DNA of 64,000 nucleotides from Pyricularia pennisetigena (GCF_004337985.1 NC_043742.1:5383259-5447258); one strand, 5' to 3'. Shown: positions 1 to 11,819, counted from the stretch's first letter. The notes: a model not told the origin generated them from the letters alone. Made by a program: numbers and translations.

Positions 1-196
1 GTCACTCTTACCTAGTGTACACAGAGCTCCACGCTGATATGACAGCGTTTTTTCATAGTAGGGTATCTTTTTTTAAACAAGCATGTAGCACAAGATAATC
101 TTAACCTAAATGATACGGTCGCTCAGCCGGCCAGCTTGGCATTCTCAAGCATCAAGAGTGGCTCCACAAAGTCTCCAAAAATCAGATGCGGTAATA

Positions 197-1390
197 TCAA
201 ATAATCATCACTGTTCTCTCGTCGGCGACTGTAAGGCAGGCTTCCTCGGTTTCCTCCTTGGCTTCAACAGGCTTCCTCGGTTTCCGCTTCGGCTTCAAAA
301 GTTTATCCACCTCCTTCTGGCCTCGTGTCCTCAGAGTAAGCTCCTTCATCATATCTCCCCATTTGATTATCCCCCCACAACAGGGACATGTACCCTGAAT
401 CGGCACTATTTCCCTGGCTGCTGCTTCGCTGCCTCTCTCTTGCTCTTGAAGGAAACGCTGGCTCCAGCATGTCAGGTGCCCAACGCCCTCGCAGCCATCA
501 TTGCTACATAACGCCAAGAGCCCCTTCTGGGATTCGTCGTGAAGCGTCTCGTCGCAAACGACACACTTGCCCTCACGTTCGAATCCAAAGACAGAACGGC
601 CCTTGGAGACATAGTCCTTAACATCTTCGTACTCTAGAGGTAACGCATGTATCCCCCACGGCCTCAAAGCCAAGTCACCATCTCCGTCAACGTTGTCTTC
701 CGACGCAAAAGCGCTTCCCTTGTGTTTGTCGCTTTGCACTGCCGCCGCTTCCGACCCAAAATCTGTCAGTACATCTAGGGACGCCCGCAGCGGCGCAGCA
801 CTGCTTGATGTAGATGATGAAGAAAAAGTGACCAGAAGCTTCTTCCACGCCTCATAAACCTCCGGGGCGAAGAAGTGAAGCTTTAGGGGCCAGCGTGAGA
901 AGCTGGCAACCCGGAGAAGCAGATGTACGTTTTGAAGTATCGAGTTTAGACTCGACCGTGGTCTTTTGGGCATGCCATTGCGTTTTCGACCCGACGCAAC
1001 GCTGATGCGGGATTCGAAGGGAATGTGTAAAGATATATGGGGGTTTGTGAGTGCCCATCTGAGGAGCGCGAGCAAGGAAACTTGTCAGCCTGACGTTACA
1101 TGTATAGTATGAGAGCCAAAAATCGGAGGCCGGACCTACTCGAATTTTAAAGCCCCTACGAGGCTGGGGAAGCCTGAAACAAGGCCTACCATCTCCCAAG
1201 GCCGGAGACTTGGGCGAGATGTTCGCGCCGCGCCCCCCTTGGCCTCTCCATTGTGCTGCTTTAGGCGTCGGGGTGGGTTTGGGGTAGACCCGATGTAGAG
1301 CGATGCATGTCGTACGGTAGATCTGAGTATGTAGACCGTGTATAACGATGGTATGGGTTTTTGATTCGCGGCCATGCTGATAGTCAACAA
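197..1390 (-). CDS. SLX1: Structure-specific endonuclease subunit Slx1 (GIY-YIG + RING-type zinc finger)
   Basis: Catalytic subunit of the Slx1-Slx4 nuclease, which cuts branched DNA in the nucleus. Two exons on the minus strand: 1390..1140 and 1058..197. The 81-bp intron has donor GTAGGT and acceptor CTCAG, and the join restores the conserved FEWALTNPH stretch. The product is about 370 aa. The GIY-YIG fold is at residues 17-50, with a VYIL start, YIGST, and the [11 protein letters not shown] stretch. The Slx1 C-terminal zinc finger is at about residues 249-311, opening with CVVC and closing with CPCC. The serine-rich linker between the domains is longer than in yeast and contains an acidic patch. 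A second in-frame Met five codons downstream (MAANQK) is an equally plausible start. The family call is secure; the choice of start is not. Confidence 0.93.
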
Positions 1391-2278
1391 AGCATTGTGG
1401 ATTGTGTAGTTGCTCGATCACGGAGGATGCTGTGAAATGACAGAGGCACACCCAAGTAAATCAATCGCAGGTACAGTCATTTCCCCCCTGAAACGGTCTT
1501 TGAGATGAACAGCCAGAGACCTGCTTCATGACACACAATAATCTGGTTATTTGAGCCGAATTTTGTTCATGCGCTCCATTGAACAATGAGTATGCATTGG
1601 TTGATACCCACTGTCAACGGTGCATGTTTAGGTTTTGTTCTTGGCGACACGGTAGGCGGGGCTGTTGGCTACGAAACACGGGTGATTTCGCGAATCCACG
1701 TGACACGGTGTGTTCAGCTACCGAAAACTTGGCCAAGCATTTCCGCCCGCTTCCAGCTGGTTTAATTTGCCGGTTAACCGAGTTCAAATTCGGTTGGTAT
1801 GTTTTGGTTGCTCCTGAATAGTTGTCCTTCAGGCTTAGGGGCTTAACCTCACTCAGGAGCCATAACTTTCATTAACGTGTGATTTACACCCATGTGAATA
1901 CTCCATCTTTTGTGAGAACATAACAGAAGCCCGATTGAGCGTGTTTGCCGAGCGGGACTCTGCTGAAATGTCGTATTATAAATTGTGGTACCTTGAATGT
2001 GTATCCCTACCCTGAGTAACTTCACCGTCCCGAACAAAACCAAACAGACTCGGAGCCGAGAATATACAATAAAATATGGTAACTATGCATTGTCCTCACG
2101 TTCTTGATATCTGCATCTCAATCATCACATGTCCAAACCTAACAACCCCAGGGGCAATCGAAGCAAGATAAGCTGTGTTTGTTTCATTAAATACCACTGA
2201 TTGATTGTGCTAGAAGGCCGCTGTTCGTCAAGATGTTTGTATTTGACCATGCACGTCACTGATTACCCTGGAAATATC
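1391..2278. other. Intergenic, no gene seen
   Basis: About 0.9 kb between SLX1 (its promoter side) and the 3' end of the AA11 gene. Open frames here are short, overlap one another on both strands, and resemble no family I know. Confidence 0.6.
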
Positions 2279-3259
2279 TTAGAAAACCCCAGCAGCCGCG
2301 GCAAATGCAGGCAGGCCATATGCTAGTACTGCACTAATGCTCAGCTCGCTTGCATCACCCCACGGGTTGAAGTCTGCTGGCCAATCGTTACCGGGAGTAT
2401 AGCCAGCCCATCCAGCACTCTGCCCCTGAGGCGGTCCCGGATGTTGGCCTGCTTCTGGAGTAGGCGGGTCACTCTTGCCGCTGCTTGGATCGGGGCCAGG
2501 TCCAGACGAGGAAGAGGGTTTACTGCTAGCGGGCTCACCTTGATCCGGCACCGGAAGGTTTCCACCACCTCCTTGTGCCGGCTGTTTTGGCCCCGACGGC
2601 CCACAGTTTCCAGATGGCGGAGCCGCCGAACTGCCCGCCCGAGTGACACTGGGGCCGGGGTTGGGAAAGTCGACATCGATACCTTCTTTGGCCGTGCAGC
2701 CGTTGCCGAGGTTGACCACCAGAAGGTCGGGGCGAGAGTTGAAGGCCACCGGCTCGCCACCACCACCGCCTTGAATGTTGATGACAGCACAGTTCATATA
2801 AAACTCTCTGTTTCCCGTGTGGTTGATCCAGGACCACGCGAAAAGGACGTTGTTACCAGACGGGGCGTCCGAGGGGACCTTGAAGCTAAGGGCACTGCCA
2901 GACGCAGGCGGGCAGTCTCCCACCCACGAGTGAATGACCTTCCATGACTTACCCCCATCATACGATAGCGAAGCTTGGCAGCTGCCTCCGTTGTGTCGCG
3001 CGCCTCCTACGATCACCATCTCCTGACTGCTCCCCGCCTGCCATGTGGCCACGCTTACCCCGGACGGAGTGCCGAGGAGTTTTGTTGCGCCTTTGCAGGG
3101 AAAAGCTCCTGCACCGCTGAGTGGGGAAGTTATGCTGTAGTCGACATCCTTCTCTAGGGTATTTGAATTCCCTTTGTAGGAAAGTGCTGCCGGTTTTTGC
3201 AACTACATATGGGCTTGGGTTGTGGTGAATAGGGCCGTGATAAGAATACAAGGACGCAT
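2279..3259 (-). CDS. Secreted AA11-type lytic polysaccharide monooxygenase, reading frame interrupted by TAG at codon 19
   Basis: Family AA11 enzymes are secreted copper monooxygenases that oxidatively cleave chitin. The ATG at 3259 opens a 16-residue signal peptide (MRPCILITALFTTTQA), followed by His17, which would be the mature N-terminal copper ligand, and Met18. Codon 19 (3205..3203) is TAG. The same frame then runs open for over 300 codons. The second copper-ligand His is in GGARHNGGSC (residue 89), and the axial Tyr is in NREFYMNCA (residue 154). Core cysteines lie in FPCKG, GGSCQ, GDCPP and MNCA. After about residue 165 comes a Gly/Pro/Ser-rich tail and a hydrophobic C-terminus that suggests a GPI-anchor signal. 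A sense codon changed to TAG by one C-to-T step would explain the stop. A very short unannotated intron or a sequencing error are the alternatives. If the stop is real, the gene is null. Confidence 0.72.
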
Positions 3260-4522
3260 CTTGGCTGAAGGGAGTCGTTTCTAAAGTAGGACCGGGGGTT
3301 GAGAGACTAAAAAAAAACAAAGCTTATAGTACAGTCCAGTTTGTTTGCCAAGAACCCCTGATATGTATGTGTAGAAAAGGAGAGAGAATTGGTGAATGTA
3401 TGACCAGTTTTTCTACGATTAAAGTGAAGTATCGCCTCTTATACAGATGCACAATTCTGACTGAGGAGGAGCATCTTACAATCGATTATGCGTGGAATAA
3501 CAGTGCCTTTGTGTCTGTGATTCATGTGAACGCCATTATCCTCTGGAGTTCGACGAAAGGCATGACAACATGTCGGTCTCGGCTGTCAAACCGAACCAAA
3601 AATGGACAAACAAAACATACGACTGATGTCGAGAAGAGACAAGAAAAAAAGTGTACATGGACTCTTCGAGGTCGCTGGATTGCCACCATACTCTTCAATA
3701 GAAGCGGAGGTCGGCGAAGAACGGCCCGCATCGTTAATCTCTGTCGGCTTTTGGAGATGCTCATCCTAAAAACTTGAATTTGTTTATGTTTTTTTTTTAT
3801 CAATCCAACGGAGAAAACCAAAATAGAAGCCAAGAAGAAAAGGAAGAAAAAAACGTTGCTGTGTCGAATGTTGTAGTAATCGATTTCCTGCTACTGTCAT
3901 GTAGGTTCAAGGCCTGATCTCTGATGATTGATCAATGTTGTGATGTGCCAGATCGTTGGCCCAATTTTGGAGACTCCATCGAACCCAAACGGGATGACCA
4001 TGCCACCAATACAAACCATGTGGTTAGCCATTCGTAGCAGATGACCTAGAGGAATATCAAAAATAGCAACCTTGAAGATTCATCTAAGTGATCAGTATAT
4101 GTATTGCTAACGCCACGTTGGTAGTCGATCAATTGCCACACCTCATGCGCCACAGCCCTTGTTCTGCTCCGCAAATTTCAAGTCAAGTGATACAATCGAC
4201 CCCAGCCATGAAAACGAGGTTGTTTTGTCTACCTTGCTCGAGTTGTTTGCAAAGGACTGCCAAGATTTTCCTCAGAAGTGCTACTGCTAGTGATGATATG
4301 ATTCCTTGTGCAGCAGATGGAATAAGAATCTTGTTTCAAAACAGGGCGAGCATCTAGCGCATTGCAACACAAACGCTACATGAGTCGTGGGGGTGGGTCC
4401 GGACCCCGCTTACCTCACCCGCATCTCAAGTAGCAACCCAAGACCGCGGTCGCAGGATTGCCGTGCGCCAACTCGTGTGCCTCATCTCCAGGTTCACAAC
4501 ACTAAAGGATCTCGTCACAATC
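3260..4522. other. Intergenic, no gene seen
   Basis: About 1.26 kb between two divergently transcribed genes (AA11-type on the minus strand, GTR1 on the plus strand), so it holds both promoters. A 136-codon plus-strand open frame (3367-3777) has no recognisable domain and is low-complexity Lys/Arg/Thr-rich. I treat it as chance. Confidence 0.55.
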
Positions 4523-5860
4523 ATGTCTGCCGGTGCCGGTGCCGCCACTGCGCCGGGCGGCCTTGGGGCTAGGGCCCCGGATACGAAAAGCCAGAAGCTC
4601 AAGAAGAAAAAGATCCTACTGATGGGCAAGAGCGGCTCGGGCAAGTCGAGCATGCGCTCCATAATATTCAGCAATTATTTGGCCAAGGACACGCGGAGGC
4701 TGTAAGAGCTACCTGTCGCAGCATTCATATCTGCATACTCTACCTTGCATTTTTACACTTCATNNNNNNNNNNNNNNNNNNNNNNNNNNNNNNNNNNNNN
4801 NNNNNNNNNNNNNNNNNNNNNNNNNNNNNNCCCTGACCTGGCCTGCACGATTCTCAATGGCTTTGCTCAAGGCTAAACACGAAACTGCTTCAAATGCTAA
4901 CCGTCCCCAACCAGAGGCGCTACTATTGATATCGACTTATCTCACGTCAAGTTCCTCGGCAACCTGCAGCTCAACCTGTGGGACTGCGGTGGCCAGGAGG
5001 CTTTCATGGAGAACTATCTCTCCCAGCAGCGCCAGCACGTCTTCAGCAACGTCGGGGTCATGATCTACGTCTTTGACATTGAGTCACGCGACGTCGACCG
5101 CGACTTAGCCACCTACGTCACCATCCTTTCGGCCCTCATGCAGTACTCGTCTGGAGCTAAGATCTTCATCCTAATCCACAAGATGGACTTGATTCCCAAC
5201 CAGACTAAGGAGACCGTCTTCGTCGAGCGTGTCAACCTGATCCGTCACCGCACCGAGGAGTTCATGCACGGCGGCCCCGGCGGTCAGGTCGACCTGACCC
5301 CCTTCGCCACCAGCATCTGGGACCAGTCGCTGTACAAGGCTTGGTCTGAGATCATCCACGACCTGATCCCCAGCCTGTCTCTGATCGAGGAGCATCTCGA
5401 GAAGCTCGGGGCCCTGATCGAGGCCGAGGAGATCCAGCTGTTTGAGCGCACCTCGTTCCTCGTCGTTTCGTCCTGGGTCTCGGAGGTTGGCGCCCTCAAC
5501 CCCTTCCAGGACCGCCAGGAGCGCCTCAGCAACATTCTCAAGGCCTTCAAGTCCAGCTTATCAAAGTACACGGGCACCCCGCGCAACTCGGAGCAGTTTC
5601 GCGACTTCGACCTCAAGGTTGGCACCGGCTTTGCCCTCTTCATCACAAAGTTCACCACAAACACATACATACTTTGCTGCCTGCCACCGGGCGAAGCCCG
5701 CTTCAACGCCGCAAAGCTCAACGTCCGCATAGCCGCCCGCCTGTTTGAGGCCCTAGACAACCCTACCAATGCTGCAAAAGCGGCGGCTGCTGCTGCCGCC
5801 TCGCAAAATGCTCTAGGAGGTAGCTCTGTTGGTATCACTGCAGGGAATGGTGAGGGATGA
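4523..5860 (+). CDS. GTR1: Rag-family GTPase Gtr1 (RagA/B type)
   Basis: Small GTPase that pairs with Gtr2 on the vacuole and tells TORC1 about amino-acid supply. Exons are 4523..4701 and 4915..5860. The 213-bp intron has donor GTAAGA and acceptor CCAG, and holds an assembly gap at 4764-4830. The join gives RRLGATIDID and closes the frame. The product is 374 aa. The G1 P-loop GKSGSGKSS is at residues 35-43, G3 WDCGGQ at 82-87, and G4 HKMD at 148-151 in place of the NKxD of Ras proteins, as is usual for RagA/Gtr1. The C-terminal roadblock-like half is complete. A basic KKKK stretch precedes the P-loop, and an alanine-rich tail follows the conserved part. The intron cannot be fully read because of the gap, but splicing on both sides fits the family. 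Confidence 0.95.
4764..4830. other. Assembly gap (67 N) inside GTR1 intron
   Basis: Run of N; true length unknown. Both splice sites of the intron lie outside the gap. Confidence 0.99.
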
Positions 5861-6354
5861 GATTAAATAGCCACTACTGTGTGTTGACTCCACACTGCTT
5901 CCTAATAATTTCTGATGATTTTTTTTTTCTTTGATTACGGGCCTAGGATTTTGGAACAACGCTGACAGAGATTTTCTGATACCCATTGTATTTACTATGC
6001 ACACTGATTTCTTTATTTTAATGTTGCTTACTCTTTGGTGTCAGGTTTTGTCACATGCATGAATCTGATCAGTATGTGGCATCATACTCCATAAAGCGGT
6101 CGATGTCCTAACCGTTCATATCTAAGAAAGTAGAATCTACACGCGAGCTGGTATCTTCCCGTGTCCGACGCTGGTTGCCTTGAAAGTAACGCCTGTATCC
6201 CTATGCCCTAGTGACAAATCCCAAGGCAACTGTAGCGTAAGTAGCCCAATACCAAAACCTGAGCCCCTTGGCAACTCTCAAGACTTTGAAATGCTTTGAT
6301 TCGTAGCCATTTTTCATTGATACCAAAACTGCCAATAATTTCCAGAGTCAAACT
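5861..6354. other. Convergent 3' region between GTR1 and SHP1
   Basis: About 0.5 kb between two converging genes, AT-rich with short T runs and holding both 3' untranslated regions. No coding signal. Confidence 0.6.
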
Positions 6355-7731
6355 TCACACCCATTTGACAACTGCCGTTCCGCCCCTCTTGAACTCGTTC
6401 ATTTCACCCAACACCGTGGAGCGGTCAATGTGCTCCTTGTTCGGGAAGGTTGTTGCGAGTACCCAATTCCTTGTGAGTGTTTCGGGATAGGCGTTTTGCA
6501 CAAACTCATAGACATCGCCCACTGTCTGTGTCGTATTGAAGCGAGCGGGTACCCGGGCACCGTTGGGCATCTGGATACGGATCGTCAGGATAGGCAGGGA
6601 CTCGTCCAGGCCTGTGTTAGGATTGGATGCTGAGTTGCTGGAGCTCGACGCGGGAGCTTGGGTTGTGGTTGCAGAGCTCGATGCTGCGGCATTACCATCG
6701 CCCGGAACCGGGCTTCCTAACCGCCGACCTTCGCCTCCAAATGGTCTGTAGATGCGGGGAAGCTGGTGCCAATTCTCCTCATGCTTGACAAGCTTGACAT
6801 CCACCTGCTCGTCGTAGTTGATGTTCATGAGGTGCAAGGGAACCCTACCCTGGTTGATCATCCTGAGCGTCTGGGTATTACGGGGATCATCCAGCCTGTG
6901 CAATGGGCCATCGTCGATGCTGAAGCCATCCTCCCACATGTGAAGTGTGCGCTCTACGGTCTGTTGCGGTTGGCTGGTTTCACGGGGGATAGAAGAGCCA
7001 CGAGGGTCAGGAATGGTACGTGATGGGACGCCATCGCCACCTAGGGTCTGGCCAGACCCAGTAAATCGACTTGGTGCCTCGGGAGCAGCTCCGCCAGATG
7101 AAGAAGGGCCTCCACGTTCAGCATTGCTTGATACCACAGCATCGTCAATATCATTCAGTTCACGTTTCGGGGAAGCTTGGAGAATGTTGTAACATACCGG
7201 CGTGCCTTCTCAATAATGTCCCGAACGAGGTCCCGTGGGGCTTGACCCGGGTCCTGAACTGCCAGTCCTGATTTTTCTCCTCCAGCAAACAGACTCCGGC
7301 GCTTCTCCTCATCGTCTTGATGGTCTTCGTCATCCTGCGCAGATAGGTCGCCCAGTGTCCTGAGCTTGGTGCCCCCAGTGCTTTTCTTCGGGGCCTGGGA
7401 GGATGAAGCGGTGCCGCCCGATGAGTAAGGAACCGGACGTCCATCTAGCGTCCGCGGACCGGTGTAGCTGTCTTCCTGGCCTGGTGCAGGCATAGCGCGG
7501 GCGCCGGGTGTATCATCGTCTTCGTCCTCGTAGAAAGCTTGAAGGGCTTGATCCATGTCCCAGTGATAGGTTGTGAGATACGTTTTGGCCTGGAGGATGG
7601 GAACTATTAGCGCTGGCCACCGCTCGTATCAATAAATGTCTCTTCTTGTGAAGACAAACCTCGTTTGCAGAAACACCAGTCAAGTCAGAAAAGTGATTGA
7701 CGGCATCCTCGTGCGACGTATTGGACGCCAT
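6355..7731 (-). CDS. SHP1: p47/Shp1 UBA-SEP-UBX adaptor of the Cdc48/p97 ATPase
   Basis: Adaptor that brings Cdc48/p97 to ubiquitinated clients and to membrane fusion. Exons on the minus strand: 7731..7660, 7589..7198 and 7126..6355. The introns are 70 and 71 bp (donors GTTTGT and GTATGT). The joins keep frame and give 411 aa. A UBA domain occupies the first ~50 residues and is split by intron 1. A glycine/serine/acidic linker follows. The SEP domain lies at about 213-271 (starts ERTLHMWEDGFS). A Cdc48-binding SHP box of the FxGxGxxL type is present (FGGEGRRL). The C-terminal UBX domain is at about 333-411, with FPNKE in the loop where many UBX proteins carry FPR. All three domains are in the order expected for p47. 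Start ATG at 7731 gives MASNTSHEDAV, a normal UBA opening. Confidence 0.94.
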
Positions 7732-8354
7732 GGTGCGTGCCAGTTGAAGGAGGTCGGAGGAGGATGAGAGGTGGTGATGCAGGAAATTTAACTAGGCAGT
7801 TTTGATGGGATATGAAGAAGCAGTTCAATTTTTTTTTATTGAAAAGGTTGCGGTTGCAGTGTAAGATGTTCCTGTTGTTCGTAGTAATGACGAGGTACGC
7901 TCGGAGCTTGAAGCTTCTAGGCAGCTTCCGACACGCGTGGGGTGTGAATGCATCGTTGGGGTGCCCCGCACAGCGATTATGTCACAGTGAACTGTTGGCC
8001 AATCCCGTGAGATTTCCATGGTCAGGGGTACCTGAAATCCACCCTTACCAGCCTGAAGCTCTTCACGGCGGCAGTTCCCAATCGGCTGGCTATTCCTGCG
8101 TCACCAACTGCATTGCATCAAATCTATTGCCGTGGATCTGCGGAGAACCAAAAATCGTCGACTGCTACACCGACGACGGCGACCGCCCGTGGCACGCCTT
8201 TACCACTTCCGCATGCCATTATCTAGCGCCGAACGGTCTGCTAATTGAAAGCCGTAAATTACAAACATCCGGGTGTCCTCCGAACTTCTGGCCTGATCTT
8301 CCTTTTTCATTCGTCAGCGAAGGGCTATTTCGAGGTCCAGACATATCCTTTACC
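7732..8354. other. SHP1-MIM1 intergenic region with a long in-frame upstream open stretch
   Basis: Divergent promoter region of SHP1 (-) and MIM1 (+). The MIM1 frame stays open upstream to 7812 (181 codons before the MIM1 ATG), but the translated stretch has no recognisable features. It is most simply 5' leader. Confidence 0.5.
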
Positions 8355-8836
8355 ATGGCGTCCGACGAACTCTCAAGTCATTTGGCAGAATCCGGAGTGA
8401 CGATACGCTCCGATAGCGAGCATTACTCTGCCGGGGAAGAAAACACGACCTCTCCCGATTCCTCCGGAAGTCCTGCAGTCATTCTGTACCAGCCCCCAAC
8501 AGTTTGGTCGTTGGTGAGGAGTGCTGCCATAAACCTGCTGCTTCCCTTCATCAACGGCATGATGATGGGCTATGGCGAGCTTTTCGCACACGAAATTGCC
8601 TTTAGGCTAGGCTGGAGCGGCACAAAAGTAGGTAAAAAGGGGGACCACTGGTCCCAATCAGGGCCTGGCCGGTTTCGCTTCTTTGCTGTAACCTGCAAGA
8701 GCATCCTTACTAACTATCCGTCACCTAGGTATTTCCCCTCACCAGGAGAACAAGACACCCCGTAGGCCCCGGTGTTGAGGTTATTGACAGGCCACGACCG
8801 TCAACTAGCCTGGATGATTTGACCAGCTTGGAGTGA
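8355..8836 (+). CDS. MIM1: Mitochondrial outer-membrane import factor Mim1
   Basis: Mim1 forms a small outer-membrane complex that inserts helical outer-membrane proteins and helps assemble the TOM complex. Exons are 8355..8627 and 8729..8836. The intron (101 bp) has donor GTAGGT, a clear TTACTAAC branch site near 8707, and acceptor CCTAG. The product is 126 aa. The single membrane helix, residues about 52-74, is the family hallmark: RSAAINLLLPFINGMMMGYG, with a glycine zipper used for oligomerisation. GELFAHEIAFRLGW follows. The join gives GTKVFPLTRR, and the protein ends TSLDDLTSLE, as expected of filamentous-fungal Mim1. The start chosen is the ATG at 8355 (MASDELSSH), because Mim1 proteins are short and acidic at the N-terminus. 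It lies 617 bp upstream of OXA1 on the same strand. Confidence 0.93.
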
Positions 8837-9453
8837 TTGTCATATACACCGAACATCTACAATATACCACCCTCACCCGTTCAATCTTGAGGATACACGT
8901 GTACTGTCTGCATATATCATACCAGCTTGGAGCGTTGCCATGTCGATAATGCGGTAGAAGACAACCATGATAGAATAACCATTTGCGTGCAAAAGAGGAA
9001 GCCGTTCGTACTCTTTCACGAGGGTTGGTCTCGGCAGAACAAAACTTCAACGGACTTTTCCCAGTTTGTCTGTGCCATAGAGACGTGTCTAGTTATTGAC
9101 GAGTCCGTGACTACTTCAGCCACCTTGTCAAGGGTAGTTCAGATCCAGCCCGCATAATTGAGGTTGTCAGGATTTCTCACTACTCAGAACTATGGTCAGT
9201 GGCCAGGGTTGGATCTGTCTGTACGGGTAGACGCGCCTGTTGTCGCTAGGGATTCAGTGACTGATCAGACATGCTTGCTGCTTGGCAGACAAAGGTTGCC
9301 AAAGGCCCCACCCAAGATTTGTTGACTCCACCCAGCAGCAATCGTCTGGTTCAATTGACCAAAACTTTCCTAAGGTAAAAGTCCAGCTCCTTTCTTCATA
9401 TTGAATTCTCGCTTCCCCCAAGGCATGAGCAAATTGCCCATGCTCACCACACA
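8837..9453. other. Intergenic between MIM1 and OXA1
   Basis: About 0.6 kb holding the MIM1 3' end and the OXA1 promoter. No coding signal beyond short chance frames. Confidence 0.55.
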
Positions 9454-11095
9454 ATGATCCCAAGCAGAGGACTATCCCGGTGCCTGCCGAGGCAAAGGCT
9501 CGATATCAAGGTAGGGGCTACAATGTTTGCACGCTTCCGACTCAGCGTCGTATACAAACAATCTTTGCTAAGGCGCTTACTCGCAGTCTCTATCGAAATC
9601 CTCTACGAGCACAAGGCAGTTCGGCACGGCTATCCGCAACACCAATGGAGGCTCAAAAACATTAAGAGCGTCGCAGGCAATTGGCCTGCTTGGCGGGAGG
9701 AGGACAGCTGGCGTCGGCGCTGCTGCTGCCGGTCTTATGGCGCCAAATTACTTGAGGGCACCGCCGCAGGCTCGGAGCCTTTCCCTCTGGCCGTGGAGCA
9801 GCGGCCTCAGTGGCGGCGACAAGTTCCCTGAGACTGCAGACGCAGCGACCTCATCTGCAGCAGCAACAACCCCCGCCGCACCAGCCGAAACCGCACCAAC
9901 CCCCGAGGTGGCCGCCGCGTCCCCGGCAACGCCCGACTTGAGCGGCGCCGCCGACCCTGCTTCCGCAATAGACCTAAGCGGCACAACCGCCTCGGTCGGC
10001 GATGTGCTCGATGGCTCGCACTACCTCAACCTCGCCTCGGATCATATTGGCTACCTCCGTGAACTTGGTCTCAACTTCGGCTGGGGCCCCAGCTCCATGG
10101 CGCAATGGGGGATAGAACACTTGCATGTATGGGGTAGTATGCCATGGTGGGCTGCCATCTTGGGATACGCGGTCGTCACACGACTCGTGCTTCTGAAGCC
10201 CTCGATCGACGCATTCATCCAGCAGAGGAAGCTCCGGGCCCTCAAAAACGACCCCCGAGGAAGGGCCGCCTTTGACAAGATGTCGCAGATGATGTCTGGA
10301 GGCTCGGCATCGACCACCGAGCTCTTGGCGGCACGCGCTGACGTCCAGAGGCTGCAGAAGGCTGCAGGTATCAGCTCGTTGAAGATGGCTCTGCCCATGA
10401 TCCAGATGCCTATCGGTATCGGTGTGTTCCGTGTCACGAGCGCCTGTGCGGACCTTCCCGTACCCAGCTTCGAGACTGGCGGCTTCATGTGGCTGATGGA
10501 CTTGACTGCGCCGGATCCTTACTACATACTCCCCATCGCTTCCTCGGCCATGATGTATGTGATGCTGCAGCACTCGATGAAGATGTCGGCGGATAAGTCT
10601 CAGACAGCCATGTTCAAAGCGGTCCAATACGTCCTTACTCCCATATCCTTCCTTGTTTCCCTCAAGTTGAACGCCGCACTTCAGCTGTACTTCATTGCCA
10701 GTGCGGGTCTGCAGGCCATGCAAACTTTGATCTTGAGCCGCCCGGCCGTCGCCAAAGCCCTCGGGGTTGACCAGCTGAACCTCCCCGAAAATGCTGCTGT
10801 CAACACCGACAAGATTGTATGGGAGGCGCCGAGGGAGATCCAGACGACTGCCACGGTCCAAAAGCCATCTCCCGACGAGCTCGACGTCAACACCGGCAAC
10901 CCCATCACCAACATAAAGAACACCATGTCCGGCGTCAGGGGAAAGCTGAACAGCTTCGCCGAGCGGGGCAACGCAAAGAAGACGTCCCAGGACGCCGCCG
11001 CTTACGAGGAGAGGCGCGCGCTGGAGGAGAAGGAGCGCTACTATGCGCGGCGCGAGCAGGCTGCCCGTCGCGCTAGGGAGCGCGCTGGTCGGTAA
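9454..11095 (+). CDS. OXA1: Mitochondrial inner-membrane insertase Oxa1 (YidC/Oxa1/Alb3 family)
   Basis: Inserts mitochondrially encoded and some imported proteins into the inner membrane. Exons are 9454..9510 and 9587..11095. The 76-bp intron has donor GTAGGG and acceptor CGCAG. The product is 521 aa. Joining the exons gives a Ser/Arg-rich presequence (SLSKSSTSTRQFGTAIRNTN) typical of matrix targeting. Ala/Pro-rich spacer residues follow, and the YidC/Oxa1 core begins near the FGWGPSSMAQW stretch. Several membrane segments are visible, among them WWAAILGYAVVTRLVLL, YILPIASSAMMYVML and a segment around VLTPISFLVSL. The C-terminal tail (last ~100 residues) is highly charged and Arg/Lys/Glu-rich, as in yeast Oxa1 where it binds the mitoribosome. 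Choice of exon 1 rests on frame closure and the MIPSRGL start. Confidence 0.92.
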
Positions 11096-11819
11096 AGTAT
11101 CATTTGAACCTCAGGGGTGGCGGGGGAGAAGTGGTTGATATTCTTGGATCTTTTAATGCTCAGGTGCGTCAAAAAGGCCATCCGAGTGCATCTTGTACGA
11201 CTTTTGTGGCAAACTGTATAATAAGAAAAATCATACATATCCGATGAAATTTTTTTTTTCTTTAAAACAAAAAAAGAAAAAGCTCCCATTGATTTTACTT
11301 GATATCCATCCCTCTGGTCCTCGTTCACTCCTCGATGCTAGCTTGTTGATAATCCGCTTTTGCAAAAAGCCCGGTGAGTATTTCTCAGGATGCTTGGCCC
11401 ACACCACTAGCGAGATCACTTGCATACAAACTTTGTGGGCAGAGGGCGCACAAGCACGAATTAGCCATTTGGACATCATTTGTTGGGTGACTCGTGATCA
11501 ATCTAGCATTTTGGCTCTGTCAACATATGCATTCATCTTTGCTTGATCCATATACTGCCATAACCTCTGATCCGTTACACCGTCATATGGAGCTGTTCTA
11601 TCAAAAAAATGCAGGCATGTTTCATAACGGCCTCACTCACGCCCTCCAATTGCGACTTGTAGGTTCCCTTTGTTGTATCTCATTATTCTCCCAGTTCCAG
11701 ACCTCCCCACCCAAAAAAAAAAAAAGAACGATAATTTCCAAAACTTCGTGATGGACATGACGCGAGCGCAAAACAGTGTAAAAGCAAAAGGATTACATTC
11801 AGCTCAACTCTGGATTTCA
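11096..11819. other. Convergent 3' region between OXA1 and URC4
   Basis: About 0.7 kb, AT-rich with several A and T runs. It should hold both 3' untranslated regions. No coding signal. Confidence 0.55.

Noticed and set aside
3367..3777. 136-codon open frame as a gene
   Set aside because: Lys/Arg/Thr-rich low complexity with no family features; likely chance between two divergent genes.
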